Positions 17,403 to 26,391 of a stretch of DNA of 64,000 bases are shown in pieces (the stretch's first letter is position 1; each line of letters opens with the position of its first letter). The notes under the pieces were generated by a model. That model did not search any database, was not told the origin of the DNA, and was given only the letters and a program-made list of their open reading frames with translations. The stretch spans positions 186,001 through 250,000 of the forward strand of contig NZ_CP102262.1 of the NCBI RefSeq assembly GCF_025147325.1, given 5' to 3'. Origin of the DNA: Bacteroides stercoris ATCC 43183. GTDB lineage: Bacteria; Bacteroidota; Bacteroidia; Bacteroidales; Bacteroidaceae. Made by a program: the position numbers and the translations under genes.

Positions 17403-17735
17403 TTACTCATCCTCCAATGACTCCGTGTATTCCATTTCGCCCTGCACGATGAAAAGGATTTCATCCGGATCATAATCGCCCATTTCGTCTTTATGAGCTT
17501 CCTTGATGATGTAATCTACGATTTTTCCCAGATCGACTTCGATATATCCGTCACCGTCGGGCTGCACATCGAGGATGCCGCTCTCGGAATAATACTCGTC
17601 AATCAAATCGAGAAAATAATAAAACTCATCGTCAGAGAACTTCTCTTTCAACTCCTGCGGCAAATAGTTTTTGATGTACTCAATGGTCTTTTCATCATCG
17701 AGATCATTCTTCAAAAAATCGTCTTCCAGTCCCAT
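17403..17735 (-). CDS. Acidic protein of unknown function
   Basis: The 110-residue protein is strongly acidic throughout (start MGLEDDFLKNDLDDEKT, end EMEYTESLEDE). It is predicted to be helical and soluble, with no signal peptide. I do not recognise a domain. It lies 37 bases downstream of trxA on the same strand and may share its transcript. The function is unknown. Confidence 0.75.
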   Translation of the reverse strand: MGLEDDFLKNDLDDEKTIEYIKNYLPQELKEKFSDDEFYYFLDLIDEYYSESGILDVQPDGDGYIEVDLGKIVDYIIKEAHKDEMGDYDPDEILFIVQGEMEYTESLEDE

Positions 17736-17772
17736 AGCTTTATATCTTTAAAGGATTAATAGTACCACCACC

Positions 17773-18087
17773 TTACAACAGTGCTTCAATTTTCGCTGCA
17801 TAAGTCGGTTTAGGAGCAGAACCCACTTGCTTGTCCACCAGTTCTCCATTCTTGAAGAACAGTACGGTAGGAATATTGCGAATACCGTATTCGGCGGCAA
17901 CATCTCCGTTTTCGTCTACATCGCATTTACCGATAAGCGCTTTGCCTTCATATTCGCCGGCCAGTTCTTCAATGATAGGACCCACCATTTTGCAAGGTCC
18001 GCACCACGGCGCCCAAAAATCAATTACCACAGGTTTACCCTCTGCCAGGATTTCCTTGAAGTTGTTGTCTGTAATTTCTAATGCCAT
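17773..18087 (-). CDS. trxA: Thioredoxin
   Basis: This 104-residue cytoplasmic dithiol-disulfide oxidoreductase has the classical active site WCGPC (Cys29 and Cys32) in DFWAPWCGPCKM. The conserved cis-proline region is present in YGIRNIPTVLFFKNGE. There is no signal peptide. The length is exactly that of classical thioredoxin. It lies between dnaE (upstream, same strand) and the acidic 110-residue protein. Confidence 0.97.
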   Translation of the reverse strand: MALEITDNNFKEILAEGKPVVIDFWAPWCGPCKMVGPIIEELAGEYEGKALIGKCDVDENGDVAAEYGIRNIPTVLFFKNGELVDKQVGSAPKPTYAAKIEALL

Positions 18088-18171
18088 TTCTTCTAAATAT
18101 TAAGTTAAATATCAATTCAACAGTACAGTATCAGCATTATCCGCCTACTGCCATCAGTGAAGCAAAGATAA

Positions 18172-21100
18172 TTAATTTATCCGAAAATCAAGCTCCGGAC
18201 GCTCTTTTAAATAAGAGATCAGCTCACGGCCTACGGAAAGCTTCACCGGACGGGACACCAGGTCAAGGGTCATCTTGCTCTCCGGGTCGGTCACTTTAAA
18301 GTAAAGTTCCGTTGTACCGGGACGCTCCTTCGTCAGTTCCGCCAATTCCGTCACCAGTGCCTTGTTCAGCACGCCGAGCGGGATAAGGATCGTTATCTTC
18401 TCTATCAGTTTTTCCTTTACATCGGGAAGCAGTTCCATTGAGGTAATCTTCAGCTCCAGTTCGTCCTGCCGCCACTGTTTAGGCTGGCAGCGCGCCTTTA
18501 TATAAAGGAAGGTACGCTCGCCCAGGTATCCCTGGTAAGTCACCCAGTCGTTTCCGAAGAAAGGCAACTCTGCCGACCCGGAATAGTCCTCTATCTTGGC
18601 AATGCCATAAGGATTGCCGTTTTTACTGATGCCCCGGCGGACGGAAGTAACGATGCCCCCCATAGTTATTTCACGTCCCACAAGGGCGGTCTTGTCCTCC
18701 AGTTCCGCCATGTGTGTGTTACAAACATATTCCAGCACCACGGCATATTCATCCAAGGGATGAGCGGAGAGATAAATGCCTACCAAGTCCCGCTCCTTGT
18801 TCAACCGGTCGAGATCACTCCAACGTTCTGCCTGCGGAATTTCGGGAGTGGCTATGTCCACTACATTTTCTCCACCGAACAGGGAGTTGACCGCTGCCGC
18901 CTTATCTGCCTGATAACGGTTGCCATAGCGCACCAATGTCTCAATAAAGACTTCATTCTTGGTATTGACGGCAAAATACTGTTCGCGCTTCAGCTCAGGA
19001 AAACTGTCAAAACCACCGGCAAGGGCAAGGCATTCCAAGTTCTTCTTGTTGCAGGCATTCAGATTGACGCGCTGCACAAAATCGAAAATACCGGTATAAG
19101 GCCCGTTCTTCGCACGCTCTTCCATGATACTTTGCACAGCACCCTCACCTACTCCCTTCACGGCACCCAATCCGAAACGGATATTACCTTCGGGGTTCAC
19201 GGTAAACTTCAGGTTCGATTCGTTCACGTCGGGTCCAAGCACTTTGATGCCCATGGACTTACATTCGTCCATGAGCTTGGTTATCGTCGTTATATCGGAC
19301 AAGCTTCGGCTCATTACGGCAGCCATGTACTCTGCCGGATAATTGGCTTTCAGGAACGCCGTCTGATAGGCAACCCATGAATAGCAGGTGGCATGAGACT
19401 TATTGAAAGCATAGGATGCAAACTTCTCCCAGTCCGCCCAAATCTTTTCGAGCACCTTCGCATCGTGTCCGTTCTTCTGTCCGCCAGCAATGAACTTCGG
19501 CTTCATATGATCCAGCTTGTCGCGCAGTTTCTTACCCATTGCCTTACGCAAGGCATCGGACTCACCACGGGTAAAGTCTGCCAACAAACGGGACAGAAGC
19601 ATCACCTGCTCCTGATAGACGGTAATGCCGTAGGTATCTTTCAGATATTTCTCCATGATGGGAATATCATACTCGATAGGCTTGCGTCCCCATTTACGGT
19701 CGATGAAGTCAGGGATATAGTCCATAGGTCCCGGACGATAAAGAGCATTCATGGCAATCAGGTCCTCGAAAGTACTTGGCTGCAACTCGCGCAGGTATTT
19801 CTGCATGCCGGCGGACTCGAACTGGAAGGTACCGATAGTCCGTCCGTCGCAGTATAATTTATAGGTAGCGGGGTCTTTAATGGAAATCTTGTCGATATCC
19901 AACGACAGTCCCCGGTGTAAACGTACATTTTCAACGGCTTCCTTGATAATGGAAAGGGTCTTCAGTCCCAGGAAGTCCATTTTAATCAATCCGGTATCTT
20001 CAATGACCGAACCCTCGTACTGGGTAACGAGCATCTTCTCTCCCGTTTCCTTATCATCTGCCGTGCTCACAGGAACCCAGTCGGTGATGTCGTCACGACA
20101 GATAATCGTACCACAAGCATGCACACCCGTACCGCGCACGTTACCTTCCAGCATCTTGGCATACTTCAACGTATCGCGCACCAGCGGGTCGGGCGATGCT
20201 TCTGCAGCCTGAAGCTCAGGTACATAAGCGATGGCATTGGGAAGATTCAGTTTCTTATCGGGAATTTTATCGGGAACTAATTTTGCCAGACGGTCGGATT
20301 CCGACAAAGGCAGCTTTTGTACACGGGCGACATCCTTAATGGCCAGTTTGGTTGCCATAGTACCATACGTGATGATATGCGCCACCTTCTCCTGACCATA
20401 CTTTTCCGTTACCCAGCGCAATACTTCACCGCGTCCGTCATCATCGAAGTCCACATCAATATCAGGCAAGGAAATACGGTCGGGATTAAGGAAACGCTCG
20501 AACAGCAGGTCGTACTGGATAGGGTCTATCTTGGTTATGCCCAAGCAGTATGCCACGGCCGAACCGGCAGCCGAACCACGTCCCGGTCCCACCGAAACGC
20601 CCAATTGCGTACGGGCGGCATTGATAAAGTCCTGTACAATCAGGAAGTAACCGGGGAAACCCATCGTCTTCATAATGTACAACTCAAAAACCAAACGTTC
20701 TTTCACTTCGTCCGACAACGGGTCACCGTAAAGCCGTTTGGCACCGTCAAATGCCAGTTTGGCAAGATAGTCGGCTTCCAATTTAATACGATAAAGTTTT
20801 TCGTAACCGCCCAAACGCTTGATTTTAGCTTTGGCGGCTTCCTCGTCCAAGACGACATTTCCGTTTTCGTCCTGCGTAAACTCGTCGAACAAATCTTTTT
20901 CCGTATATTTCCGCCTGTATTCCTCTTCCGTTCCGAAATCTTCGGGAATGGCAAAAGTAGGCATGATAGGGGCATGATCTATGGAGTAATATTCCACCTT
21001 GTCCAAAATCTCCAGTGTATTGGAAAGCGCTTCGGGAACATCGGCAAAAAGCTCGTTCATCTCCGCCTTGGTCTTCATCCATTCCTGCTTGGTGTAAAGC

Positions 21101-21969
21101 ATACGGCTCGGGTCGTCCAGATCCTTGCCCGTACTCAAACAGATAAGGCGGTCGTGCGCCTCGGCATTCTCCTCGTCCACAAAGTGAACGTCATTGGAGC
21201 AGATTACTTTTATATTGTACTTCCTGGCATATTCCAACAGTTTGGCATTGGCTTTTTGCTGTAAAGGATAAGCCTCATGATTGGCACGGGAAACAGTTGC
21301 CTTATGACGTTGCAATTCCAGATAATAATCATCCCCGAAAAGATTCTTATACCAGCGGATGGCCTCTTCCGCTTCTTCCAACTGGTCGTTGATAATCTTT
21401 TTAGGAACCTCCCCACCGATACAGGCGGAACAGACTATCAATCCTTCATGATACTTCTCCAATTCATTGCGGTCGGTACGCGGACGCATATAGTATCCCA
21501 TAGTCCATGCACGGGACACCAGCTTTATAAGATTGTGATAACCTTTTTCATTCTTCGCCAATACAATCAGGTGATAACCGCTCTGGTCGGGCTTACCCTC
21601 TTTCTTGTCCATTGTGCGGCGTGCCACATACATCTCACAACCGATAATGGGCTTGAACAGTTTATTTTCGGCTTCCGTTATTTTTGCTCTGCAAGCCGCT
21701 ATCTCCGCTTCCTTATCCTCACATTCTATCTCACCGCTCTCTATGCCGGCAATCCGTTTTTTCAGGTCTTTTATCTCCCCTTTCGGACCGCTGTTCTTCT
21801 TATTGACATAGTTGGTGAATTCCTTGATACCGAACATATTGCCATGATCGGTAACGGCTATACCTTTCATACCATCCTTCATCGCCTTGTCTACCAGCCG
21901 GCTTACGCTGGCCTGACCGTCAAGAAGTGAATACTGGGTGTGTACGTGCAAATGAACAAAATCCTGCAT
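18172..21969 (-). CDS. dnaE: DNA polymerase III subunit alpha
   Basis: This is the replicative polymerase catalytic subunit. I chose the ATG at 21969 (1265 residues), which starts directly with the PHP domain (MQDFVHLHVHTQYSLLDG). The open frame extends to 22038, but that part overlaps the promoter. Further landmarks are the polymerase palm motif PDIDVDFDDDGR, GRGSAAGSAVAYCLGIT, YRPGPMDYIPDFI, helix-hairpin-helix segments and a C-terminal OB-fold region (VGREITMGGIVTSVRRGISK). It is the DnaE1-type alpha. The long stop-free frames seen antisense to it are coding shadows. Confidence 0.97.
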   Translation of the reverse strand: MQDFVHLHVHTQYSLLDGQASVSRLVDKAMKDGMKGIAVTDHGNMFGIKEFTNYVNKKNSGPKGEIKDLKKRIAGIESGEIECEDKEAEIAACRAKITEAENKLFKPIIGCEMYVARRTMDKKEGKPDQSGYHLIVLAKNEKGYHNLIKLVSRAWTMGYYMRPRTDRNELEKYHEGLIVCSACIGGEVPKKIINDQLEEAEEAIRWYKNLFGDDYYLELQRHKATVSRANHEAYPLQQKANAKLLEYARKYNIKVICSNDVHFVDEENAEAHDRLICLSTGKDLDDPSRMLYTKQEWMKTKAEMNELFADVPEALSNTLEILDKVEYYSIDHAPIMPTFAIPEDFGTEEEYRRKYTEKDLFDEFTQDENGNVVLDEEAAKAKIKRLGGYEKLYRIKLEADYLAKLAFDGAKRLYGDPLSDEVKERLVFELYIMKTMGFPGYFLIVQDFINAARTQLGVSVGPGRGSAAGSAVAYCLGITKIDPIQYDLLFERFLNPDRISLPDIDVDFDDDGRGEVLRWVTEKYGQEKVAHIITYGTMATKLAIKDVARVQKLPLSESDRLAKLVPDKIPDKKLNLPNAIAYVPELQAAEASPDPLVRDTLKYAKMLEGNVRGTGVHACGTIICRDDITDWVPVSTADDKETGEKMLVTQYEGSVIEDTGLIKMDFLGLKTLSIIKEAVENVRLHRGLSLDIDKISIKDPATYKLYCDGRTIGTFQFESAGMQKYLRELQPSTFEDLIAMNALYRPGPMDYIPDFIDRKWGRKPIEYDIPIMEKYLKDTYGITVYQEQVMLLSRLLADFTRGESDALRKAMGKKLRDKLDHMKPKFIAGGQKNGHDAKVLEKIWADWEKFASYAFNKSHATCYSWVAYQTAFLKANYPAEYMAAVMSRSLSDITTITKLMDECKSMGIKVLGPDVNESNLKFTVNPEGNIRFGLGAVKGVGEGAVQSIMEERAKNGPYTGIFDFVQRVNLNACNKKNLECLALAGGFDSFPELKREQYFAVNTKNEVFIETLVRYGNRYQADKAAAVNSLFGGENVVDIATPEIPQAERWSDLDRLNKERDLVGIYLSAHPLDEYAVVLEYVCNTHMAELEDKTALVGREITMGGIVTSVRRGISKNGNPYGIAKIEDYSGSAELPFFGNDWVTYQGYLGERTFLYIKARCQPKQWRQDELELKITSMELLPDVKEKLIEKITILIPLGVLNKALVTELAELTKERPGTTELYFKVTDPESKMTLDLVSRPVKLSVGRELISYLKERPELDFRIN

Positions 21970-21995
21970 AAATTTATCCTTTCTATAAGTGAGCA

Positions 21996-22025
21996 TAAAG
22001 GTACGACCTATGCTACATCTAACAA
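21996..22025 (-). promoter_or_regulatory. Promoter of dnaE
   Basis: On the minus strand, a TTG (22023-22025) and a -7-like TACCTTTA (21996-22003) are 19 bases apart, 27 bases before the dnaE ATG at 21969. The last base departs from the TAnnTTTG consensus. Confidence 0.5.
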
Positions 22026-22074
22026 AAATATTCCTCAAAAAGTTATCAACATCTGTAATTCTATGACTAAATTC

Positions 22075-22105
22075 TTGTTAGATTTTCAAAATAAGCCTAT
22101 TTTTG
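22075..22105 (+). promoter_or_regulatory. Promoter of the psd-pssA operon
   Basis: A TTG at 22075-22077 is followed after 20 bases by TATTTTTG (22098-22105), 38 bases before the psd ATG. It is divergent from the dnaE promoter. Confidence 0.6.
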
Positions 22106-22142
22106 CAGATAATTTGCATTAGAAAAGAATAAAACAAGATAC

Positions 22143-22832
22143 ATGGGTCGACTTAAAAAATTAAAGAAAATACGTATTCACCGTGAAGGAACACATACAT
22201 TGGCCGGCAGTTTATTGTTGATACTCGCCGTAAACGCAGGGCTTTACTTCGGTTTGGAATGTAAGATTCCCTTCTACGTAGTGGCAGTTATCAGCCTTGT
22301 GGTTTATGGCATTTTAGTGAACTTCTTCCGTTGTCCTATACGTTTGTTCGGCCAGGAAAATACTGAAAAAATCGTGGTTGCCCCGGCTGACGGAAAGATT
22401 GTGGTAGTGGAAGAGGTTGAAGAAACCGAATATTTCCATGACCGCCGTATCATGGTTTCCATATTTATGAGTCTGGTCAACGTACATGCCAACTGGTATC
22501 CGGTGGACGGAACCGTGAAGTCGGTATCTCACCAGAACGGCAAGTTCATGAAAGCCTGGTTGCCCAAAGCAAGCACCGACAATGAACGTTCCACTGTAGT
22601 AATCGAAACCCCCGAAGGTGTGGAAATCATGGCACGCCAGATTGCCGGCGCCATGGCACGCCGTATCGTAACTTATGCCGAACCGGGCGAAGAGTGTTAT
22701 ATCGACGAACATATGGGCTTCATCAAGTTCGGTTCGCGTGTGGATGTATTCCTTCCGCTGGGTACGGAAGTTCTTGTTAAACTCGGACAACTGACTACCG
22801 GCAACCAGACCGTAATAGCAAAACTCAAGTAA
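22143..22832 (+). CDS. psd: Phosphatidylserine decarboxylase proenzyme
   Basis: Psd converts phosphatidylserine to phosphatidylethanolamine at the inner membrane. It is the short (229-residue) type with two N-terminal membrane helices ([19 protein letters not shown] and [15 protein letters not shown]). The self-cleavage site is the Gly197-Ser198 pair in [12 protein letters not shown], where the serine becomes the pyruvoyl group. [13 protein letters not shown] and [16 protein letters not shown] are family signatures. pssA starts 2 bases after its stop, so synthesis of its substrate and its own step are coupled. Confidence 0.96.
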   Translation: MGRLKKLKKIRIHREGTHTLAGSLLLILAVNAGLYFGLECKIPFYVVAVISLVVYGILVNFFRCPIRLFGQENTEKIVVAPADGKIVVVEEVEETEYFHDRRIMVSIFMSLVNVHANWYPVDGTVKSVSHQNGKFMKAWLPKASTDNERSTVVIETPEGVEIMARQIAGAMARRIVTYAEPGEECYIDEHMGFIKFGSRVDVFLPLGTEVLVKLGQLTTGNQTVIAKLK

Positions 22833-22834
22833 CA

Positions 22835-23542
22835 ATGGCAAACTGCATTACCCGCTCCATACCGAATACCTTAACCTGCCTGAACCTGTTCTCCGGGTGT
22901 ATCGCCTGCGTCATGGCTTTTGAAGCCAACTATAACCTGGCGCTTGCATTCATTATCCTCAGTGCCGTATTCGATTTTTTCGACGGCATGATGGCACGTC
23001 TGCTGAATGCACACTCTCCCATCGGCAAAGACTTGGATTCGCTGGCGGATGATGTAAGTTTCGGCGTAGCGCCCTCACTAATAGTGTTCTCTTTATTTAA
23101 AGAAATGCATTATCCGGCATCCATGGAGTTCATCGTTCCTTATATGCCTTACACAGCATTCCTTATTTCCGTATTCTCGGCGTTGCGTCTGGCTAAGTTC
23201 AACAACGACACCCGCCAGACCAGTTCTTTTATCGGCGTACCGGTTCCTGCCAATGCCCTTTTTTGGGCGTCGTTAGTGGCGGGAATACATCCCATACTTA
23301 TCTCGGAGAGCTTTAATCCGCTTTATCTCTTAGCATTGGTTTGCTTGTTTTCGTGGTTGCTGGTATCGGAAATACCGATGTTCTCATTGAAATTCAAGAG
23401 CCTCTCATGGAAAGACAACAAAGTAAGTTTCAGTTTCCTGATTATCAGTATTCCGCTTCTTGTTTTTTTGAAAGTCAGTGGTTTCGCAGCGGTAATTGTA
23501 TGGTACATCTTGCTGTCACTTCTCACAGGAAAGCGTAAGTAA
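22835..23542 (+). CDS. pssA: CDP-diacylglycerol-serine O-phosphatidyltransferase
   Basis: PssA makes phosphatidylserine from CDP-diacylglycerol and serine. The complete CDP-alcohol phosphotransferase signature D-x2-DG-x2-AR-x8-G-x3-D-x3-D is visible from Asp47 to Asp72 (DFFDGMMARLLNAH followed by SPIGKDLDSLAD). About seven membrane helices are present in 235 residues, which is the Bacillus-type integral-membrane form. It is the second gene of the psd-pssA operon and supplies the substrate of Psd. Confidence 0.96.
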   Translation: MANCITRSIPNTLTCLNLFSGCIACVMAFEANYNLALAFIILSAVFDFFDGMMARLLNAHSPIGKDLDSLADDVSFGVAPSLIVFSLFKEMHYPASMEFIVPYMPYTAFLISVFSALRLAKFNNDTRQTSSFIGVPVPANALFWASLVAGIHPILISESFNPLYLLALVCLFSWLLVSEIPMFSLKFKSLSWKDNKVSFSFLIISIPLLVFLKVSGFAAVIVWYILLSLLTGKRK

Positions 23543-23550
23543 ACATTTTC

Positions 23551-23567
23551 TTGGCACGGTTGTTGTA
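23551..23567 (+). promoter_or_regulatory. Sigma-54-like (-24/-12) promoter upstream of the DUF4834 gene
   Basis: TTGGCACGGTTGTTGTA matches the sigma-54 consensus (TGGCAC-N5-TTGC) at every core position except the last base of the -12 element (T for C). It lies 43 bases before the ATG at 23610. No TAnnTTTG box occurs in this gap. The match is by eye and unproven. Confidence 0.45.
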
Positions 23568-23609
23568 TTATCGTTCGCTGAAAACGAACACATAAAAAGA
23601 CATTAGCCC

Positions 23610-23924
23610 ATGTTTCATTTTTTAGGATTTTTATTTATCATTATAATCGCCATCCTGCTTATCGGACTTAGCATCATCGGCACTGTTATCCGGAGTATTT
23701 TCGGCTTGGGTAGCCGCCGCTCATCAAACACTTACCGGAACGATAATGGAAATTATCAATCCGGAAGAGGGTATTCTTTCAATGGCAGACAACAATCCGG
23801 CTCTTCTTCCAACGAAGAACCTAAAACAAGGATAAAAGAAGAAACCGCACATGGCAGGCACAAGAAACTGTTTTCCCAGGACGAGGGGGAATATGTGGAT
23901 TTCGAAGAAATCAAAGAAGAATAA
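23610..23924 (+). CDS. DUF4834 family membrane protein
   Basis: The 104-residue protein has one long N-terminal hydrophobic segment (FLGFLFIIIIAILLIGLSIIGTVI). A Gly/Ser/Asn-rich tail follows and ends in an acidic patch (DEGEYVDFEEIKEE). This matches the DUF4834 family found in Bacteroidetes, whose function is unknown. It is separated from pssA by 67 bases that contain a sigma-54-like promoter, so it may be controlled independently. Confidence 0.75.
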   Translation: MFHFLGFLFIIIIAILLIGLSIIGTVIRSIFGLGSRRSSNTYRNDNGNYQSGRGYSFNGRQQSGSSSNEEPKTRIKEETAHGRHKKLFSQDEGEYVDFEEIKEE

Positions 23925-24031
23925 CAATTGCAGAGAGTCATATCATTACACAATAATTATCCCGTAAGATAATTTATTTGTATTCCGCACTACAAGACAA
24001 ACCTGTTATAGCGAAATTTTTCAGAAAAGTA

Positions 24032-24466
24032 TTATCTGCGTTTTGCAGCAAAAAAGTCTTTCATTAATGCAGCGCATTCATCCGCCAATACTCCTTTCAC
24101 TACCGCAGTTTTAGGATGCAAAGCCTTTGGTGCATAACGCTGGTATCCCCGTTTCTCATCTTCCGCACCAAATACCAACCGTCCCATTTGTGCCCATGCT
24201 ATGGCACCGGCACACATCACGCATGGTTCAACGGTCACATAAAGAGTACATTCGTTCAGATATTTGCCACCAAGCGTAGCAGCGGCGGCAGTGATAGCCT
24301 GCATTTCGGCATGTGCAGTGACATCCGTCAGCGTTTCAGTCAGATTATGGGCACGGGCAATGATACGGTCTTTGCAAACAACAACGGCACCAACGGGCAC
24401 TTCACCCCGCTCACCTGCTTTTTGCGCTTCCAAAAGCGCCTGCTTCATATAATCCGTATCTGTCAT
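24032..24466 (-). CDS. tadA: tRNA-specific adenosine deaminase
   Basis: TadA deaminates A34 to inosine in tRNA-Arg(ACG). The zinc and catalytic motif HAE is at residues 52-54 and PCVMC at 81-85, followed by AGAIAWAQMGRLVFGAED, all typical of TadA. The length of 144 residues is slightly short but normal in Bacteroides. Nucleoside or guanine deaminases share the fold. The RHH-like gene at 24529 lies upstream on the same strand. Confidence 0.9.
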   Translation of the reverse strand: MTDTDYMKQALLEAQKAGERGEVPVGAVVVCKDRIIARAHNLTETLTDVTAHAEMQAITAAAATLGGKYLNECTLYVTVEPCVMCAGAIAWAQMGRLVFGAEDEKRGYQRYAPKALHPKTAVVKGVLADECAALMKDFFAAKRR

Positions 24467-24528
24467 AATTCTTACTACTTGCAGTTTATCTCATTCCACA
24501 TCACACATCTATCCTATTCCACCACTTC

Positions 24529-24762
24529 TCATCTTCGCATGTCATGCTCACCGAACAGTGTAGGATAATCTTCTTCCATATTCTTATGGATAAACATGAG
24601 AATGGTTTCCCTCAGCCAGCGCGATTTGTTCGTTATCTTATACTTCTCCAGATAACGATCCACAATCCGCAGCTCTTCTTCGCTCATCAGGCATACCATG
24701 CGCTGCTCGCGTTTAGGTTCTTCCGGTGTTGCTTTTGCACACGTTTTGTCTCTCTTTCTCAT
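24529..24762 (-). CDS. Small ribbon-helix-helix-like protein
   Basis: From ATG 24762 the protein has 77 residues. The basic N-terminus (MRKRDKTCAKATPEEPKREQ) is followed by a strand-helix-helix pattern (RMVCLMSEEELRIVDRYLEKY and NKSRWLRETILMFIH). This resembles MetJ/Arc-type DNA-binding proteins, including small mobilisation accessory proteins. No mobilisation genes are nearby. The open frame extends 4 codons upstream to a TTG, but the ATG is preferred. The DNA-binding role is an inference from the pattern. Confidence 0.65.
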   Translation of the reverse strand: MRKRDKTCAKATPEEPKREQRMVCLMSEEELRIVDRYLEKYKITNKSRWLRETILMFIHKNMEEDYPTLFGEHDMRR

Positions 24763-24813
24763 ATTTCTTTGCAAAATTAGCTTTACTTCTGTAAAAACAA
24801 AGCAGAAAAAACG

Positions 24814-24821
24814 TATTTTTG
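24814..24821 (+). promoter_or_regulatory. -7 box upstream of the YraN gene
   Basis: TATTTTTG lies 25 bases before the ATG at 24846. It probably drives the yraN-yjbR-birA group. Confidence 0.5.
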
Positions 24822-24845
24822 TACTGAAAGAAAGAAAATTGTACT

Positions 24846-25211
24846 ATGGCAATACATAATGCTCTGGGAAAAGCCGGAGAAGATGCGGTTGCGGCTTATC
24901 TGGAACATAACGGATATGTGATACGCGACCGGAACTGGCGGAAAAACCGTTTGGAACTGGACATTGTTGCCACCAAGGACAACGGACTGATTATTGTAGA
25001 AGTAAAAACCCGAAGTAACACGGAATACATCAAGCCGCAAGATGCCGTCAACTGGCAGAAAATACGCCGTATTGTCATAGCAGCCGATGCTTACGTAAAG
25101 CATTTCCGCATTGACGCCCCCGTGCGCTTCGACATCATTACAGCAGTGGGCGATGCCGGTGCTTTCAAGATAGAGCACATCAAAGAAGCATTTTACCCGC
25201 CTGTGTTTTAA
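24846..25211 (+). CDS. YraN / UPF0102 family nuclease-like protein
   Basis: The 121-residue protein has the UPF0102 signature: LGKAGEDAVAAYLEHNGYVIRDRNWR, then LELDIVATKDNGLIIVEVKTRS. The E-x-D-x(n)-E-V-K pattern is the PD-(D/E)XK nuclease core. The biological role of YraN is uncertain; DNA processing is the usual suggestion. The active-site residues are intact. It heads a close group with the MmcQ/YjbR gene and birA. Confidence 0.9.
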   Translation: MAIHNALGKAGEDAVAAYLEHNGYVIRDRNWRKNRLELDIVATKDNGLIIVEVKTRSNTEYIKPQDAVNWQKIRRIVIAADAYVKHFRIDAPVRFDIITAVGDAGAFKIEHIKEAFYPPVF

Positions 25212-25234
25212 AAGAACCCTAACCCCTGAATACA

Positions 25235-25591
25235 ATGAATATAGAAACCGCCCGCGAATATTGCCTCAGTAAAAAGGCCGCAACCGAAGATACTCCTTTC
25301 GGTGAGGATTTCCTCGTTATCCGGGTAATGGGAAAGATGTTTTTATGCATCAATCTCAACACTCCCGACCGCATCACCATGAAATGCGACCCGGAATACG
25401 CGCTGGAATTGCGCGACCGCTACAATGCCGTTGAAGGAGCCTGGCACTTCAACAAGAAGTATTGGAACCAGGTGCTCCTGGACAGTGATGCAGATGACAA
25501 ACTGATAAAACATCTGATAGACCACTCCTACGAAGAAGTAATAAAGAAATTCACTAAAAAAATGCGCAATGAGTATGAAGCCCTGCCCTGA
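25235..25591 (+). CDS. MmcQ/YjbR family protein
   Basis: The 118-residue protein starts MNIETAREYCLSKKAATEDTPFGED, the family's conserved N-terminus. WHFNKKYWNQVLLD and the C-terminal DHSYEEVIKKFTKK follow. The fold (CyaY-like, double-wing) has been proposed to bind DNA, but no physiological role is established. Its last 23 bases overlap the start of birA, which indicates translational coupling. Confidence 0.9.
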   Translation: MNIETAREYCLSKKAATEDTPFGEDFLVIRVMGKMFLCINLNTPDRITMKCDPEYALELRDRYNAVEGAWHFNKKYWNQVLLDSDADDKLIKHLIDHSYEEVIKKFTKKMRNEYEALP

Positions 25592-26348
25592 AACGTTTCC
25601 TTATCCGCTGATAGTGTTGGATGAAACCGACTCAACCAACCGGTACATCAGCCAGTTATGTAATGAGTTGCAAGAATCCGTTGCCGAACTAACTACAGTT
25701 ACAGCCGAATTTCAAACAGCCGGTAAAGGCCAGCGCGGCAACACCTGGGAAGCGGAAAGAGGCAAGAACCTGCTTTTCAGCTTTGTCCTCTATCCTACTT
25801 TTCTGGAAGCGCGCCGCCAGTTTATCCTATCACAAATCGTGTCTCTTTCCATCAAGGAAGAGCTGGACAGATGGTCGGACGAAATTACGATAAAGTGGCC
25901 GAATGACATTTACTGGAGAGACAAGAAAATATGCGGCATACTGATAGAGAACGACCTATCCGGACACTTCATCGGACGCAGCATTTCCGGCATCGGAATC
26001 AATATCAATCAGAATGAGTTTCACAGTGATGCCCCCAACCCGGTATCGCTGAAACAAATTACCGGTCAGGAACACGACCGCTATGAGATTTTATCGCACA
26101 TACTGAAAAGGGTACAAATCTACTACAACGGTTTGCAAACGGAAGACAGCGGTACTTATACCGCCGAAATAACCGCCCGTTATGCCCGCTCCCTATTCCG
26201 CCGCAGAGGTTTTCACCCTTACGAAGATGCCGGCGGCAAATTCTCTGCCCGCCTGCTGCGTGTGGAGCAAGACGGACGTTTTGTCCTGGAAGACGAGAAC
26301 GGCAAGGAACGGGAATATTTATTTAAAGAGGTGCAATACATTATCTGA
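25569..26348 (+). CDS. birA: Biotin-[acetyl-CoA-carboxylase] ligase
   Basis: BirA attaches biotin to the carrier protein of biotin-dependent carboxylases. The 259-residue protein lacks the N-terminal DNA-binding domain of the E. coli enzyme, so it is a ligase only. Motifs: DETDSTNRYIS at the start of the catalytic domain, the biotin/ATP loop GKGQRGNTWEAERGKNL, KWPNDIYWRDKKICGIL, and GIGININQNEF. The ATG at 25569 overlaps yjbR; an alternative ATG at 25575 would shorten it by two residues. Confidence 0.94.
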   Translation: MSMKPCPETFPYPLIVLDETDSTNRYISQLCNELQESVAELTTVTAEFQTAGKGQRGNTWEAERGKNLLFSFVLYPTFLEARRQFILSQIVSLSIKEELDRWSDEITIKWPNDIYWRDKKICGILIENDLSGHFIGRSISGIGININQNEFHSDAPNPVSLKQITGQEHDRYEILSHILKRVQIYYNGLQTEDSGTYTAEITARYARSLFRRRGFHPYEDAGGKFSARLLRVEQDGRFVLEDENGKEREYLFKEVQYII

Positions 26349-26391
26349 TTAGACAAATTGGCAAACATTATCTTTATAAAACACGTTTTGT

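Noticed and set aside
20317..21264. Open frame of 315 codons on the plus strand
   Set aside because: It is antisense to the polymerase core of dnaE and has no independent evidence.
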